A DNA stretch of 64,000 nt from Alphaproteobacteria bacterium (GTDB lineage Bacteria > Pseudomonadota > Alphaproteobacteria > SMXS01), in NCBI GenBank assembly GCA_028284945.1, contig JANQQJ010000033.1, positions 62,001 to 126,000 on the forward strand, given 5' to 3'. Shown piece after piece: positions 30,162 to 37,951 of this stretch (position 1 is the stretch's first letter; the number at the start of each line of letters is the position of its first letter). The position numbers and the translations under genes were made by a program. The notes under the pieces were generated by a model. The model saw only the letters and a list, made by a program, of their open reading frames with translations, was not told the DNA's origin and made no database searches.

Positions 30162-31322
30162 GTGAAGCCGACCAATAACAGTCTGAGCCAGTTGGGCACG
30201 ACGATTTTTACCGTCATGTCGGCTCTGTCTCAGGAGTTCGACGCGATAAATCTCGGGCAGGGATTCCCGGATCAGGACGGCCCTGAAGACGTCCGTCAGG
30301 AAGCCGCGCGCGTCGCGCTGGAGGGGCCTAACCAATATCCCCCCATGATGGGTGTGCCGGACCTGCGGCAGGCCGTGGCGGAAAACAATCGGCGTTTTTA
30401 CGGCCTGGATGTGGACTGGCAGCAGCAGGTGATGGTGACGTCTGGCGCCACGGAGGCGCTGACCGCCAGTCTCTTGGCATTACTTAATCCAGGCGATGAC
30501 GTTGTGCTCATTGAGCCGGTCTATGATTGCTACCTGCCGATCGTCGAGCTGGCGGGCGCGACGGCGAAAATGGTTCGGCTTACCCCGTCCGAGTGGGCGT
30601 TGCCGGAAGCTGACCTTAGGTCCGCGTTCAGCGACAAAACCAAGCTAATTGTTCTGAACAGTCCGATGAATCCAACCGGAAAGGTGTTCAGCCGCGACGA
30701 GCTGACCTTGATCGCAGAATTGGTGCAGGCGCACGATGCCTACGCGGTTTGTGACGAGGTCTACGAACATCTGGTGTTTCCCGGCGCAGAGCATGTCCCG
30801 CTAATGAGCCTGCCGGGCATGGCGGATCGTACGGTCCGGATCGGGTCTGCGGGTAAGACATTTTCGCTGACCGGGTGGAAGGTGGGGTATCTGACCGGCG
30901 CGCCGGATCTGGTTGCCGCCATCGCCAAGGCGCATCAGTTCATCACCTTTACAACGCCGCCTAATCTGCAGCTTGGTGTGGCGCTGGGCCTCAACAAGTC
31001 CAATGACTATTTCAATACGCTCGCGGCTGACATGGCCGCAAAACGCGACCGGCTTGTCGCAGGATTAGAGCGGGTCGGGTTTGATGTGTTGCCGACAGAG
31101 GGCACGTATTTTGTCACCGCCGACATCCGGCCGCTGGGCATCGAGATGGACGACGCTGCCTTCGCGCAATATCTGGTGCGCGAGGCGCGGGTGGGGACGG
31201 TGCCGGTCAGCGCGTTTTATCCTCAGAGTGGCCCGACAAACTTCGTGCGCTTTTGCTTTTGTAAGAAACCGGAAATTCTCGATGAGGCGGTTGCCCGTCT
31301 GGAGGCGTTTTTGGGCGCTTGA
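30162..31322 (+). CDS. Class I/II PLP aminotransferase
   Basis: Fold-type I aminotransferase of 386 residues. Features are INLGQGFPDQDGP, YPPMMGVPDLRQAVAE, TSGATEALTASLLALLNPGDDV, NSPMNPTGKVFS, and the PLP lysine in GSAGKTFSLTGWKVGYL. The sequence style is that of the methionine/kynurenine aminotransferase group (YbdL/KAT-like), but the substrate is not certain. The start is GTG with AAGGAGGT just upstream; an ATG ten codons earlier overlaps that site. It is divergent from glnB and followed by tRNA-His. Confidence 0.88.
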   Translation: MKPTNNSLSQLGTTIFTVMSALSQEFDAINLGQGFPDQDGPEDVRQEAARVALEGPNQYPPMMGVPDLRQAVAENNRRFYGLDVDWQQQVMVTSGATEALTASLLALLNPGDDVVLIEPVYDCYLPIVELAGATAKMVRLTPSEWALPEADLRSAFSDKTKLIVLNSPMNPTGKVFSRDELTLIAELVQAHDAYAVCDEVYEHLVFPGAEHVPLMSLPGMADRTVRIGSAGKTFSLTGWKVGYLTGAPDLVAAIAKAHQFITFTTPPNLQLGVALGLNKSNDYFNTLAADMAAKRDRLVAGLERVGFDVLPTEGTYFVTADIRPLGIEMDDAAFAQYLVREARVGTVPVSAFYPQSGPTNFVRFCFCKKPEILDEAVARLEAFLGA

Positions 31323-31359
31323 AAGCGTGGCAGAGAGGCTTTAGAAGATGCGCGCCTGT

Positions 31360-31437
31360 GGTGGCTGTAGCTCAGTTGGTTAGAGCGCGGGTTTGTGGTA
31401 CCTGAGGTCGGGGGTTCAAATCCCCTCAGCCACCCCA
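31360..31437 (+). tRNA. tRNA-His (GTG)
   Basis: Full cloverleaf with the extra 5' G (31360) pairing with discriminator C (31434), diagnostic of tRNA-His. The anticodon loop TTGTGGT gives GTG. The D arm (GCTCAGTTGGTTAGAGC) and T arm (GGGGGTTCAAATCCCCT) are normal. CCA is encoded (31435-31437), and a repeat starts on it. Confidence 0.97.
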
Positions 31438-31540
31438 GCCTTCGCACTACGTGCTTCGGCTCGGCAAGCCGTAGGCTTGCTTGCCAGAAGCGCGTTAGGA
31501 GAAGGCTGTTGCGCCGAAGTTCTTCAGGAACGAAGGCGGA
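31435..31540 (+). repeat. tRNA-3'-linked repeat, copy A
   Basis: A ~105-bp sequence that begins with the CCA of tRNA-His (CCAGCCTTCGCAC) and continues through CTTCGGCTCGGCAAGCC and GAGAAGGCTG-TGCGCCGAAG to CGAAGGCGG. It matches copy B after tRNA-Leu over nearly its whole length. Internal inverted pieces (AGCCTTCGC against GCGAAGGC, CAGCCTTC against GAAGGCTG) predict folding. It ends 12 bases before a GIY-YIG gene. Confidence 0.8.
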
Positions 31541-31552
31541 CGTTGTTACGCC

Positions 31553-31792
31553 ATGAGATACGTTTGCATCCTCCAGAGTGAATCTGATCAGAAACGGTTC
31601 TATTCAGGGATTACCAGCGATGTTGAGACGCGCCTTCGCGCGCATAGCGCGGGCGATGTTCGCCACACCGCAAAATATAAGCCTTGGCGGGTGAAGACAT
31701 ACATTGCATTTGCAGACGATTCCAAAGCCTACGCTTTTGAAAAGTATCTGAAATCAGGATCCGGTCGAGCTTTCGCTAAAAAGCGATTGTAA
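31553..31792 (+). CDS. GIY-YIG nuclease family protein
   Basis: Small protein of 79 residues, a single GIY-YIG domain. The first motif is read as YVCILQS and the second as FYSGITSDVETRLRAH, which includes the active-site Tyr and Arg. Then come HTAKYKPWRV and the conserved Glu in FEKYLKSGSGRAFAKKRL. Such UPF0213-like proteins are widespread and of unclear role. The gene begins 12 bp after the tRNA-linked repeat, with no clear ribosome-binding site of its own. It could be a housekeeping nuclease or one connected with the repeat. Confidence 0.88.
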   Translation: MRYVCILQSESDQKRFYSGITSDVETRLRAHSAGDVRHTAKYKPWRVKTYIAFADDSKAYAFEKYLKSGSGRAFAKKRL

Positions 31793-31850
31793 GAATGATG
31801 CTGACGAAAGGTCATTGTTGTAGCGGCAGGATGCAGCCTAAGCTGACCGC

Positions 31851-33314
31851 ATGAGCGGGGCTGAACTTCTTACTAGTGACGAAATGTACCGGGCCGACGC
31901 GCTCGCCATAACGGCGGGCACGCCGGGAACGGTGCTTATGGAGAATGCCGGACGTGGGATCGCGGCGGCGGTTCAATCACGGTATTCAAAGCAGCCGGTC
32001 ACTGTGTTGTGCGGTCCTGGCAACAATGGTGGCGACGGTTTTGTCGTCGCCCGATTGCTCCAGCGTGACGGCTGGGACGTCCGGCTTGGCTTACTGGGCG
32101 ATATTGCCACGTTGAAAGGCGATGCGGCGGATATGGCGGTCCGCTGGACGGGTGAGACCGAAGAATTGTCGTCCGGATTGCTTACCGGCGCGGTCCTGAT
32201 CGTTGATGCGCTGTTTGGTGCTGGACTGGACCGGCCGTTGGAAGGGGACCTTGCCGATCTGGTCGAGGCGATCAACCAATCAGCGGTGCCCGTCGTCGCG
32301 GTCGATGTGCCGAGTGGGCTGGAGGGCAGCGGGGTGGTCAAAGGACCGGTGGTGCAAGCTGACCTGTCTGTGACCTTTTTCCGCAAGAAGCCAGCTCATG
32401 TGCTGATGCCGGGCAGAGCGCTTTGCGGTGAGGTTGAGGTGGTCGATATCGGCATTTCGCCGGATGTCCTGGACGAGATCGCGCCGCTCGCCTGGGAAAA
32501 CACACCATCGCTTTGGGCTGATCAGTTTCCCTGGCCGCAAGCCGATGGCCACAAATATAGCCGGGGCCATGCGGTTGTTGTGTCGGGGCCCTTGGCAAGC
32601 AGCGGCGCGGCGCGGCTGGGCGCCCGCGCGGCGCTGAGGGCCGGGGCAGGGTTGGTGACAATCGCCTGTCCGCCCGGCGCGCTGATCGCCCATGCCAGCC
32701 AGCTCAATGCGGTCATGACAGCGGCCTATCAGGATTTGGACGATGTTCTGGCCGATCCTCGCAAAAATGCCGTGCTGGTTGGGCCCGGCAATGGAACGGG
32801 CAAGGCGACGTTAAAAAATGCGCTTAAAGTGCTGAAAGCTGGGCGTTCCTGCGTACTAGACGCCGATGCCATTACAATGGCGGCAGAAAAGCCTCAAAAA
32901 CTGTTCAAGGCGATTGACGGTCCCTGCGTGTTAACGCCGCATGAGGGCGAGTTTCGCCGACTCTTCCCTGACCTAACCGGAGGCACCAAGCTTGACCGTG
33001 CGCGGCAGGCGGCGGACCGGGCAGGGGCGGTCGTGCTTCTTAAGGGGCCCGATACGGTGATCGCTGCGCCGGATGGCCGCGCGGCAATCAACACCAACGC
33101 GCCGTCGACTCTGGCCACAGCTGGGTCAGGCGATGTGCTGGCGGGGATTATCACCGGTCTGCTGGCCCAGAACATGCCGGCTTTCGAGGCCGCAGCTGCA
33201 GGTGCCTGGCTGCATGGAATGGCCGGCGCGCTGTTCGGCCCCGGCCTGATTGCAGAAGACATTACCGAAATGCTGCCGGAAGCACTATATGAGCTATCGA
33301 GTATAAAACTCTAA
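31851..33314 (+). CDS. nnr: Bifunctional NAD(P)H-hydrate epimerase / ADP-dependent dehydratase
   Basis: Metabolite-repair enzyme of 487 residues that restores damaged NAD(P)HX. The N-terminal YjeF domain (about 1-210) has GPGNNGGDGFVVARLL and DALFGAGLDRP. The C-terminal ribokinase-like dehydratase (about 225-480) has GPGNGTGKATLKNAL, LTPHEGEFRRLFP and GSGDVLAGIITGLLAQN. Alphaproteobacteria often place nnr next to glnB; here an aminotransferase, tRNA-His, the repeat and the GIY-YIG gene lie between. Confidence 0.95.
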   Translation: MSGAELLTSDEMYRADALAITAGTPGTVLMENAGRGIAAAVQSRYSKQPVTVLCGPGNNGGDGFVVARLLQRDGWDVRLGLLGDIATLKGDAADMAVRWTGETEELSSGLLTGAVLIVDALFGAGLDRPLEGDLADLVEAINQSAVPVVAVDVPSGLEGSGVVKGPVVQADLSVTFFRKKPAHVLMPGRALCGEVEVVDIGISPDVLDEIAPLAWENTPSLWADQFPWPQADGHKYSRGHAVVVSGPLASSGAARLGARAALRAGAGLVTIACPPGALIAHASQLNAVMTAAYQDLDDVLADPRKNAVLVGPGNGTGKATLKNALKVLKAGRSCVLDADAITMAAEKPQKLFKAIDGPCVLTPHEGEFRRLFPDLTGGTKLDRARQAADRAGAVVLLKGPDTVIAAPDGRAAINTNAPSTLATAGSGDVLAGIITGLLAQNMPAFEAAAAGAWLHGMAGALFGPGLIAEDITEMLPEALYELSSIKL

Positions 33315-33328
33315 AATCCTGTAGTTTT

Positions 33329-33940
33329 TCAACTTTCCGGAAACATGGGGGTAAACCCGGCCGTCGCTTCCATGCGATTGATCCAGGCGCGAATGCCGCC
33401 GTAATCCTTCAGCGAAAAGCCCCCCATTTCTGCCTTGTGGGTATAGGCGAACAGAGCAATGTCGGCGATCGTGTAGCTTTCACCGACCAGAAAATCGGCA
33501 CTTGCCAGCCGCGATTCCAGAATTTGAAGGGCCTCGTAGCCTTTTTCATGAAGACGTGGCAGTTCGGCCCGGCGGGGCGTGTCTTCCGGCAACATGGTGA
33601 GGATGTATTTGGCGACGGCGACAAAGGGCTCGTGGCTGTATTGTTCGAAGAACAACCACTTCATCACCTCCGCCTGTGCCCATTTGTCATCCGGGAAAAA
33701 GCCGGTGTCCCGGGCGAGGTAGTAGAGGATCGCGTTTGACTCCGGCAGGCATCGGCCATCTTCAAGTTCCAGCACGGGGATGCGGCCAATATCACTGATT
33801 TCGGCCAAATAAGCCGGCGTCCGTGTCTCACCGGTCGTGACATCGTACTGGATAGTCCTGAAGTCGAGCCCGAGTTGGTGCAGAAGCAGTCGGACTTTAT
33901 AGGCGTTTCCTGAGGCAGTGTTGTCATGAAGAATCAGCAT
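33329..33940 (-). CDS. Glutathione S-transferase family protein
   Basis: GST of 203 residues. The N-terminal thioredoxin-like domain (LHDNTASGNAYKVRLLLHQLG, then RIPVLELEDGRCLPESNAILYYLA with the cis-Pro and the glutathione-binding Glu-Ser pair) is followed by a helical C-terminal domain (DFLVGESYTIADIALFAYTH). I start it at the ATG at 33940; a 57-codon upstream extension is poor and approaches the tRNA. The substrate is unknown. Confidence 0.88.
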   Translation of the reverse strand: MLILHDNTASGNAYKVRLLLHQLGLDFRTIQYDVTTGETRTPAYLAEISDIGRIPVLELEDGRCLPESNAILYYLARDTGFFPDDKWAQAEVMKWLFFEQYSHEPFVAVAKYILTMLPEDTPRRAELPRLHEKGYEALQILESRLASADFLVGESYTIADIALFAYTHKAEMGGFSLKDYGGIRAWINRMEATAGFTPMFPES

Positions 33941-34132
33941 TAAAATCAGTCTCTTATTGGTAAGTTCTGGAGCGTTATCTGTGGTGGGATCATAGCGGTT
34001 CCGGGGCCGTTTTGTCAGCCCTTTGGGGCTGGTCCTGTTATGGCGCGCAACAGCGCTGGTGTTTTCCGGAATTGGTGTGGTATAGGTCCGCGCCTTAAAT
34101 GGCGGGTCCACGGGGTTTCCGCCGGAAAAGCT

Positions 34133-34217
34133 GCGGGCGTGGCGGAATTGGTAGACGCGCTGGTTTTAGGTACCAGTGGGGTAACCCGTGGGGGTTCAAG
34201 TCCCTCCGCCCGCACCA
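34133..34217 (+). tRNA. tRNA-Leu (TAG)
   Basis: 85-base class II tRNA with acceptor GCGGGCG/CGCCCGC, a D arm with GGCGGAATTGGTAGACGC, anticodon loop TTTAGGT (TAG), a long variable arm (TGGGGTAACCCGT) and encoded CCA. These are leucine-type features. Confidence 0.97.
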
Positions 34218-34314
34218 GCCTTCGCACTTGTGTGCTTCGGCTCGGCAAGCCAGAGGCTTGACGGCCAATGGCGATGGGAGAAGGCTGCTGCGCCGAAGCG
34301 AGAGCGAAGGCGGG
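34215..34314 (+). repeat. tRNA-3'-linked repeat, copy B
   Basis: Second copy of the element after tRNA-His, again starting exactly on the encoded CCA. The shared blocks appear in the same order: CCAGCCTTCGCACT, GTGCTTCGGCTCGGCAAGCC, AGGCTTG, GGGAGAAGGCTG, TGCGCCGAAG and GCGAAGGCGG. It lies between tRNA-Leu and tig, and no nuclease gene follows this copy. Confidence 0.8.
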
Positions 34315-34350
34315 CTGGAATAGCAAGATTAAGAAACGGAACACGGTCTC

Positions 34351-35688
34351 ATGCAGGTCACTGAAAACAGCGCCGAAGGTCTGAAGCGCGACTACACAAT
34401 CAAAGTTGAAGCGGACGTCCTCGACGGCAAACTGAATGAGCGGCTGAAACAGCTCGCCACGCAAATCCGGCTACCAGGGTTCAGGCCCGGCAAGGTGCCG
34501 CTGTCGCATCTGCGCAAGCTGCACGGCGATCAGCTGCTGGGTGAGGTGCTGGAAGAGACGGTCAATACGACATCGCGCGAGGCGCTTGAGCAGAATGAAA
34601 TCCGCCCGGCGATGCAGCCCGACATCGAGATCAAGGAATTCGAGAAGGGCAGCGACCTGGAATATAGCCTTTCGGTAGAGGTATTGCCGGAGATCGAGCC
34701 TGCTGATTTCTCGAAAATCGAACTGGAGCGGGAGGTCGCGACTGTCGAGGACTCCGAAGTTGATGAGGCCGTCCAGCGTGTCGCCGATCAGCAGAAGAGC
34801 TACGAAGCGCCCAAGAGCAAGGCCTATAAAGCAAAAGACGGCGATCTGGTCGTCATTGACTTTGTTGGCAAGCGCGATGGCGAGGCATTTGAAGGCGGCG
34901 CCGCTGAGGATTACCGGCTGGTGCTGGGCAGCGGCAATTTTATCCCCGGTTTTGAAGACCAGTTGATCGGCGTGACCGTCGAGGACGAGAAGGCCGTCGA
35001 GGTAACGTTCCCGGAAGATTACGGGTCGGAAGATCTGGCCGGTCAGGACGCGGTCTTTGACGTGACGGTCAAAGAGATTCAGCGCCCGGTGGATGCAGAG
35101 ATCGATGATGAATTGGCCAAGAAGGTCGGTCTTGATGATCTCGAAGCTCTAAAAACCACGCTCAAGGAGTCCATCCAGCGCGAACATGATCAGGTTTCAC
35201 GGCTTAAGCTGAAGCGCAAGCTGCTTGACCGGCTGGCCGACTTGCACGAATTCGAGCTTCCCGAGGGTCTGGTCGATATGGAATTCGATCAGCTCTGGCA
35301 GGAACAGGAGCGGGCGCTCGAAGCTGAAGGCAAGGACCTGGAAAGCGCTGACAAGTCTGAAGAGGAAATGCGTGTAGAGGCCCGCGATATGGCAGTTCGC
35401 CGCGTCCGCCTGGGGCTGTTGTTGCGGGATATCGGTGAGAGCAACGAGATTACGGTTGCGGCAGAAGAATTGAATCGGGCCCTGATGCAGGAAGCGCAGC
35501 GATTCCCGGGCCAGGAACGTGAAGTGATGCAGTTCTACCAACAGAACCCTCAGGCGATGGAGCAGGTCCGCGCGCCGCTGCTGGAGGACAAGGTCGTCGA
35601 CTTTATTCTCGAAATGGCCAAGGTCACCGACAAAGAGGTTGATCGCGACACGTTGTTCAAGGACCCCGACGCTGACAACGACGCCTGA
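34351..35688 (+). CDS. tig: Trigger factor
   Basis: Ribosome-associated chaperone of 445 residues. The N-terminal ribosome-binding domain carries the signature GFRPGKVPLSHLRKLHG (about 45-61). A FKBP-type isomerase domain lies around 155-250 (GDLVVIDFVGKRDGEAFEGG), followed by the long helical C-terminal domain. It heads the tig-clpP-clpX-lon cluster. A GCCTCTT/AAGAGGC hairpin follows its stop. Confidence 0.97.
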   Translation: MQVTENSAEGLKRDYTIKVEADVLDGKLNERLKQLATQIRLPGFRPGKVPLSHLRKLHGDQLLGEVLEETVNTTSREALEQNEIRPAMQPDIEIKEFEKGSDLEYSLSVEVLPEIEPADFSKIELEREVATVEDSEVDEAVQRVADQQKSYEAPKSKAYKAKDGDLVVIDFVGKRDGEAFEGGAAEDYRLVLGSGNFIPGFEDQLIGVTVEDEKAVEVTFPEDYGSEDLAGQDAVFDVTVKEIQRPVDAEIDDELAKKVGLDDLEALKTTLKESIQREHDQVSRLKLKRKLLDRLADLHEFELPEGLVDMEFDQLWQEQERALEAEGKDLESADKSEEEMRVEARDMAVRRVRLGLLLRDIGESNEITVAAEELNRALMQEAQRFPGQEREVMQFYQQNPQAMEQVRAPLLEDKVVDFILEMAKVTDKEVDRDTLFKDPDADNDA

Positions 35689-35717
35689 CCCAAGATAAAA
35701 TTGCGGTAAGCAAATCA

Positions 35718-35734
35718 GCCTCTTCAAAAGAGGC
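35718..35734 (+). other. Short hairpin after tig
   Basis: GCCTCTT-caa-AAGAGGC, a perfect 7-bp stem 30 bp past the tig stop, not followed by a T run. It may be a weak terminator or an mRNA 3'-end stabiliser between tig and clpP. Confidence 0.4.
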
Positions 35735-35803
35735 CGAATAGGGATTAGGTCTGAGTGTGAGATATGTGCACACTAGGCTGAGATAGGCAGGGAAGGCGTT
35801 GAC

Positions 35804-36445
35804 ATGAGAGACCCGTTAGAAATCTACAGTGCGCTCGTACCCATGGTGGTCGAGCAGACCAATCGTGGCGAACGGGCGTTCGACATTTATTCAAGGCTGC
35901 TGAAAGAGCGGCTGATTTTCGTGACCGGCCCGATTGAAGATATGATGGCGTCGCTGATTACGGCTCAGTTGCTGTTTCTGGAAGCCGATAACCCGACCAA
36001 GGAAATCGCGATTTACATCAATTCCCCGGGCGGTGTGGTGACCTCCGGCATGGCGATCTATGACACGATCCAGTACATCAAGCCGCCGGTGTCGACGGTA
36101 TGTATCGGTCAGGCTGCCTCGATGGGATCGTTGTTGCTCGCGGCTGGCGAAGCCGGTCATCGTTTTGCGACGCCAAATGCCCGCATCATGCTGCACCAGC
36201 CGTCGGGCGGCGCGCAGGGACAGGCGACCGATATCGAAATTCATGCCCGTGAGATTCTTGCGGTCCGGGAACGTTTGAACAACATCTATGTCAAGCATAC
36301 CGGCCAGGACATCGAGACGATCCGCACCCAGCTCGAACGCGACAATTTCATGACCCCGGATCAGGCGAAGGAATTCGGGATTATCGACGAAGTGTTCGAA
36401 AAGCGCCCGGACCCGATGGCCGATACGCCAAAGGAAGCAGCGTAG
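35804..36445 (+). CDS. clpP: ATP-dependent Clp protease proteolytic subunit
   Basis: ClpP, 213 residues, the serine peptidase chamber that partners ClpX. The opening [28 protein letters not shown], the catalytic Ser in [11 protein letters not shown], the His in [11 protein letters not shown] and the Asp in the following helix region are all present. It is the second gene of the tig-clpP-clpX-lon cluster. Confidence 0.98.
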   Translation: MRDPLEIYSALVPMVVEQTNRGERAFDIYSRLLKERLIFVTGPIEDMMASLITAQLLFLEADNPTKEIAIYINSPGGVVTSGMAIYDTIQYIKPPVSTVCIGQAASMGSLLLAAGEAGHRFATPNARIMLHQPSGGAQGQATDIEIHAREILAVRERLNNIYVKHTGQDIETIRTQLERDNFMTPDQAKEFGIIDEVFEKRPDPMADTPKEAA

Positions 36446-36459
36446 AAATTTATGAGAAT

Positions 36460-36483
36460 TGTTGCTGCTGCATAGCAGCAACA
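36460..36483 (+). other. Perfect hairpin between clpP and clpX
   Basis: TGTTGCTGCT-gcat-AGCAGCAACA, a perfect 10-bp stem with a four-base loop, 15 bp after the clpP stop. There is no T tract, so an RNA-processing or stability element is more likely than full termination. Confidence 0.5.
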
Positions 36484-36551
36484 CAACATTTAGCATTGAT
36501 CGGTTGGGCGGCGCCCGGCTAGCATAGCGCTCGAACAGCGTGACAGGATAG

Positions 36552-37820
36552 ATGACCAAGGCAACTGGCAACGGCGATTCGAAGAATACCCTTTACTGCT
36601 CCTTCTGCGGAAAGAGCCAGCACGAAGTCCGTAAACTCATTGCCGGACCTACTGTTTTCATCTGTGACGAATGCGTTGAACTCTGCATGGATATCATCCG
36701 TGAAGAGAACAAGAATTCGCTCGTCAAATCCGGTGAAGGCGTTGCAACGCCGGCAGAAATTTGCCATGTGCTGAACGATTACGTGATCGGACAGGATACC
36801 GCGAAGCGGGTGCTTTCTGTTGCGGTGCACAATCACTATAAGCGCCTCAATCACGCGACCAAGAACAACGATGTCGAGCTGTCCAAATCGAACATCCTGC
36901 TGATGGGGCCGACGGGCTGTGGCAAAACGCTGTTGGCGCAGACCCTGGCTCGGATTCTCGATGTACCTTTCACCATGGCTGACGCGACCACGCTCACCGA
37001 GGCTGGTTATGTCGGTGAAGACGTTGAAAACATCATTCTGAAACTGCTGCAGGCCGCCGACTATAATGTCGAACGCGCACAGCGCGGCATCGTCTATATC
37101 GATGAAGTCGACAAGATCAGCCGTAAGTCGGACAATCCCTCGATCACACGCGACGTGTCGGGCGAGGGCGTCCAGCAGGCGCTGCTGAAAATCATGGAAG
37201 GCACCGTGGCCAGCGTTCCGCCGCAGGGCGGCCGCAAGCATCCGCAGCAGGAGTTCCTGCAGGTCGATACAACGAATATCCTGTTCATCTGCGGCGGTGC
37301 GTTTGCCGGGCTGGAGAAGATCATCGAAGCCCGTGGTGTCGACAAGTCGATCGGCTTTGGCGCCAATATCGAGGCGCCTGACGAACGCAAGACAGGCGAG
37401 ATTCTCGAAAATGTCGAGCCGGAAGATCTCCTGAAGTTTGGTCTGATTCCCGAATTTGTCGGGCGGTTACCGGTGCTTGCGACGCTTCGCGATCTGGACG
37501 AAGACTCGCTGATCGAGATTTTGACCAAGCCGAAGAACGCGCTGGTCAAGCAGTATCAGCGGCTGTTTGAAATGGAAGGGGTCTCGCTAACCTTTACCGA
37601 TGATGCGCTGGGCGGGGTCGCCCGCAAGGCGATCAAGCGTAAGACCGGTGCCCGGGGCTTGCGGTCCATTATGGAAGGTATCCTGCTGGATACGATGTAC
37701 GACCTTCCTTCGCTCGAGGGTGTGGAGGAAATCGTCATCAATAACGAGGTCGTCGAGGGGCGGGCTCAACCGCTCTATATCTATTCCGACCGGCAGGAGG
37801 ATGTTGGTCAGGGCGCTTAA
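36552..37820 (+). CDS. clpX: ATP-dependent Clp protease ATP-binding subunit ClpX
   Basis: AAA+ unfoldase of 422 residues. The N-terminal zinc-binding domain has CSFCGK and CDECVELC. Walker A is [12 protein letters not shown], Walker B is [10 protein letters not shown], pore loop 1 is in the [11 protein letters not shown] segment, and the ClpP-binding IGF-type loop is IGFGANIE. It feeds substrates to ClpP, encoded just upstream. Confidence 0.98.
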   Translation: MTKATGNGDSKNTLYCSFCGKSQHEVRKLIAGPTVFICDECVELCMDIIREENKNSLVKSGEGVATPAEICHVLNDYVIGQDTAKRVLSVAVHNHYKRLNHATKNNDVELSKSNILLMGPTGCGKTLLAQTLARILDVPFTMADATTLTEAGYVGEDVENIILKLLQAADYNVERAQRGIVYIDEVDKISRKSDNPSITRDVSGEGVQQALLKIMEGTVASVPPQGGRKHPQQEFLQVDTTNILFICGGAFAGLEKIIEARGVDKSIGFGANIEAPDERKTGEILENVEPEDLLKFGLIPEFVGRLPVLATLRDLDEDSLIEILTKPKNALVKQYQRLFEMEGVSLTFTDDALGGVARKAIKRKTGARGLRSIMEGILLDTMYDLPSLEGVEEIVINNEVVEGRAQPLYIYSDRQEDVGQGA

Positions 37821-37951
37821 TCGGCGCAATTCTGTTTCAGGTGGTTCAGGGGCCTTGATCTTTGTGATCTAACCGCCACTTAAGCGGGTACGATAGATAA
37901 GTCTATGGGGCGCTTTTAGCAGACCCCCCACATCTTGATCGAGAGCCAGCC

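Noticed and set aside
31393-31581. Open frame running from tRNA-His through the repeat
   Set aside because: It starts inside the tRNA and translates the structured repeat; the real gene is the GIY-YIG frame just after.
31360-34217. Integrative element using tRNA-His and tRNA-Leu as attachment sites
   Set aside because: The shared sequence is the 3' flank rather than a tRNA 3'-end duplication, and the interval holds nnr and a GST but no integrase.
37854-37880. Heat-shock (sigma-32) promoter for lon
   Set aside because: CTTGAT is a fair -35 element, but no matching -10 box at the right spacing is convincing enough to annotate.
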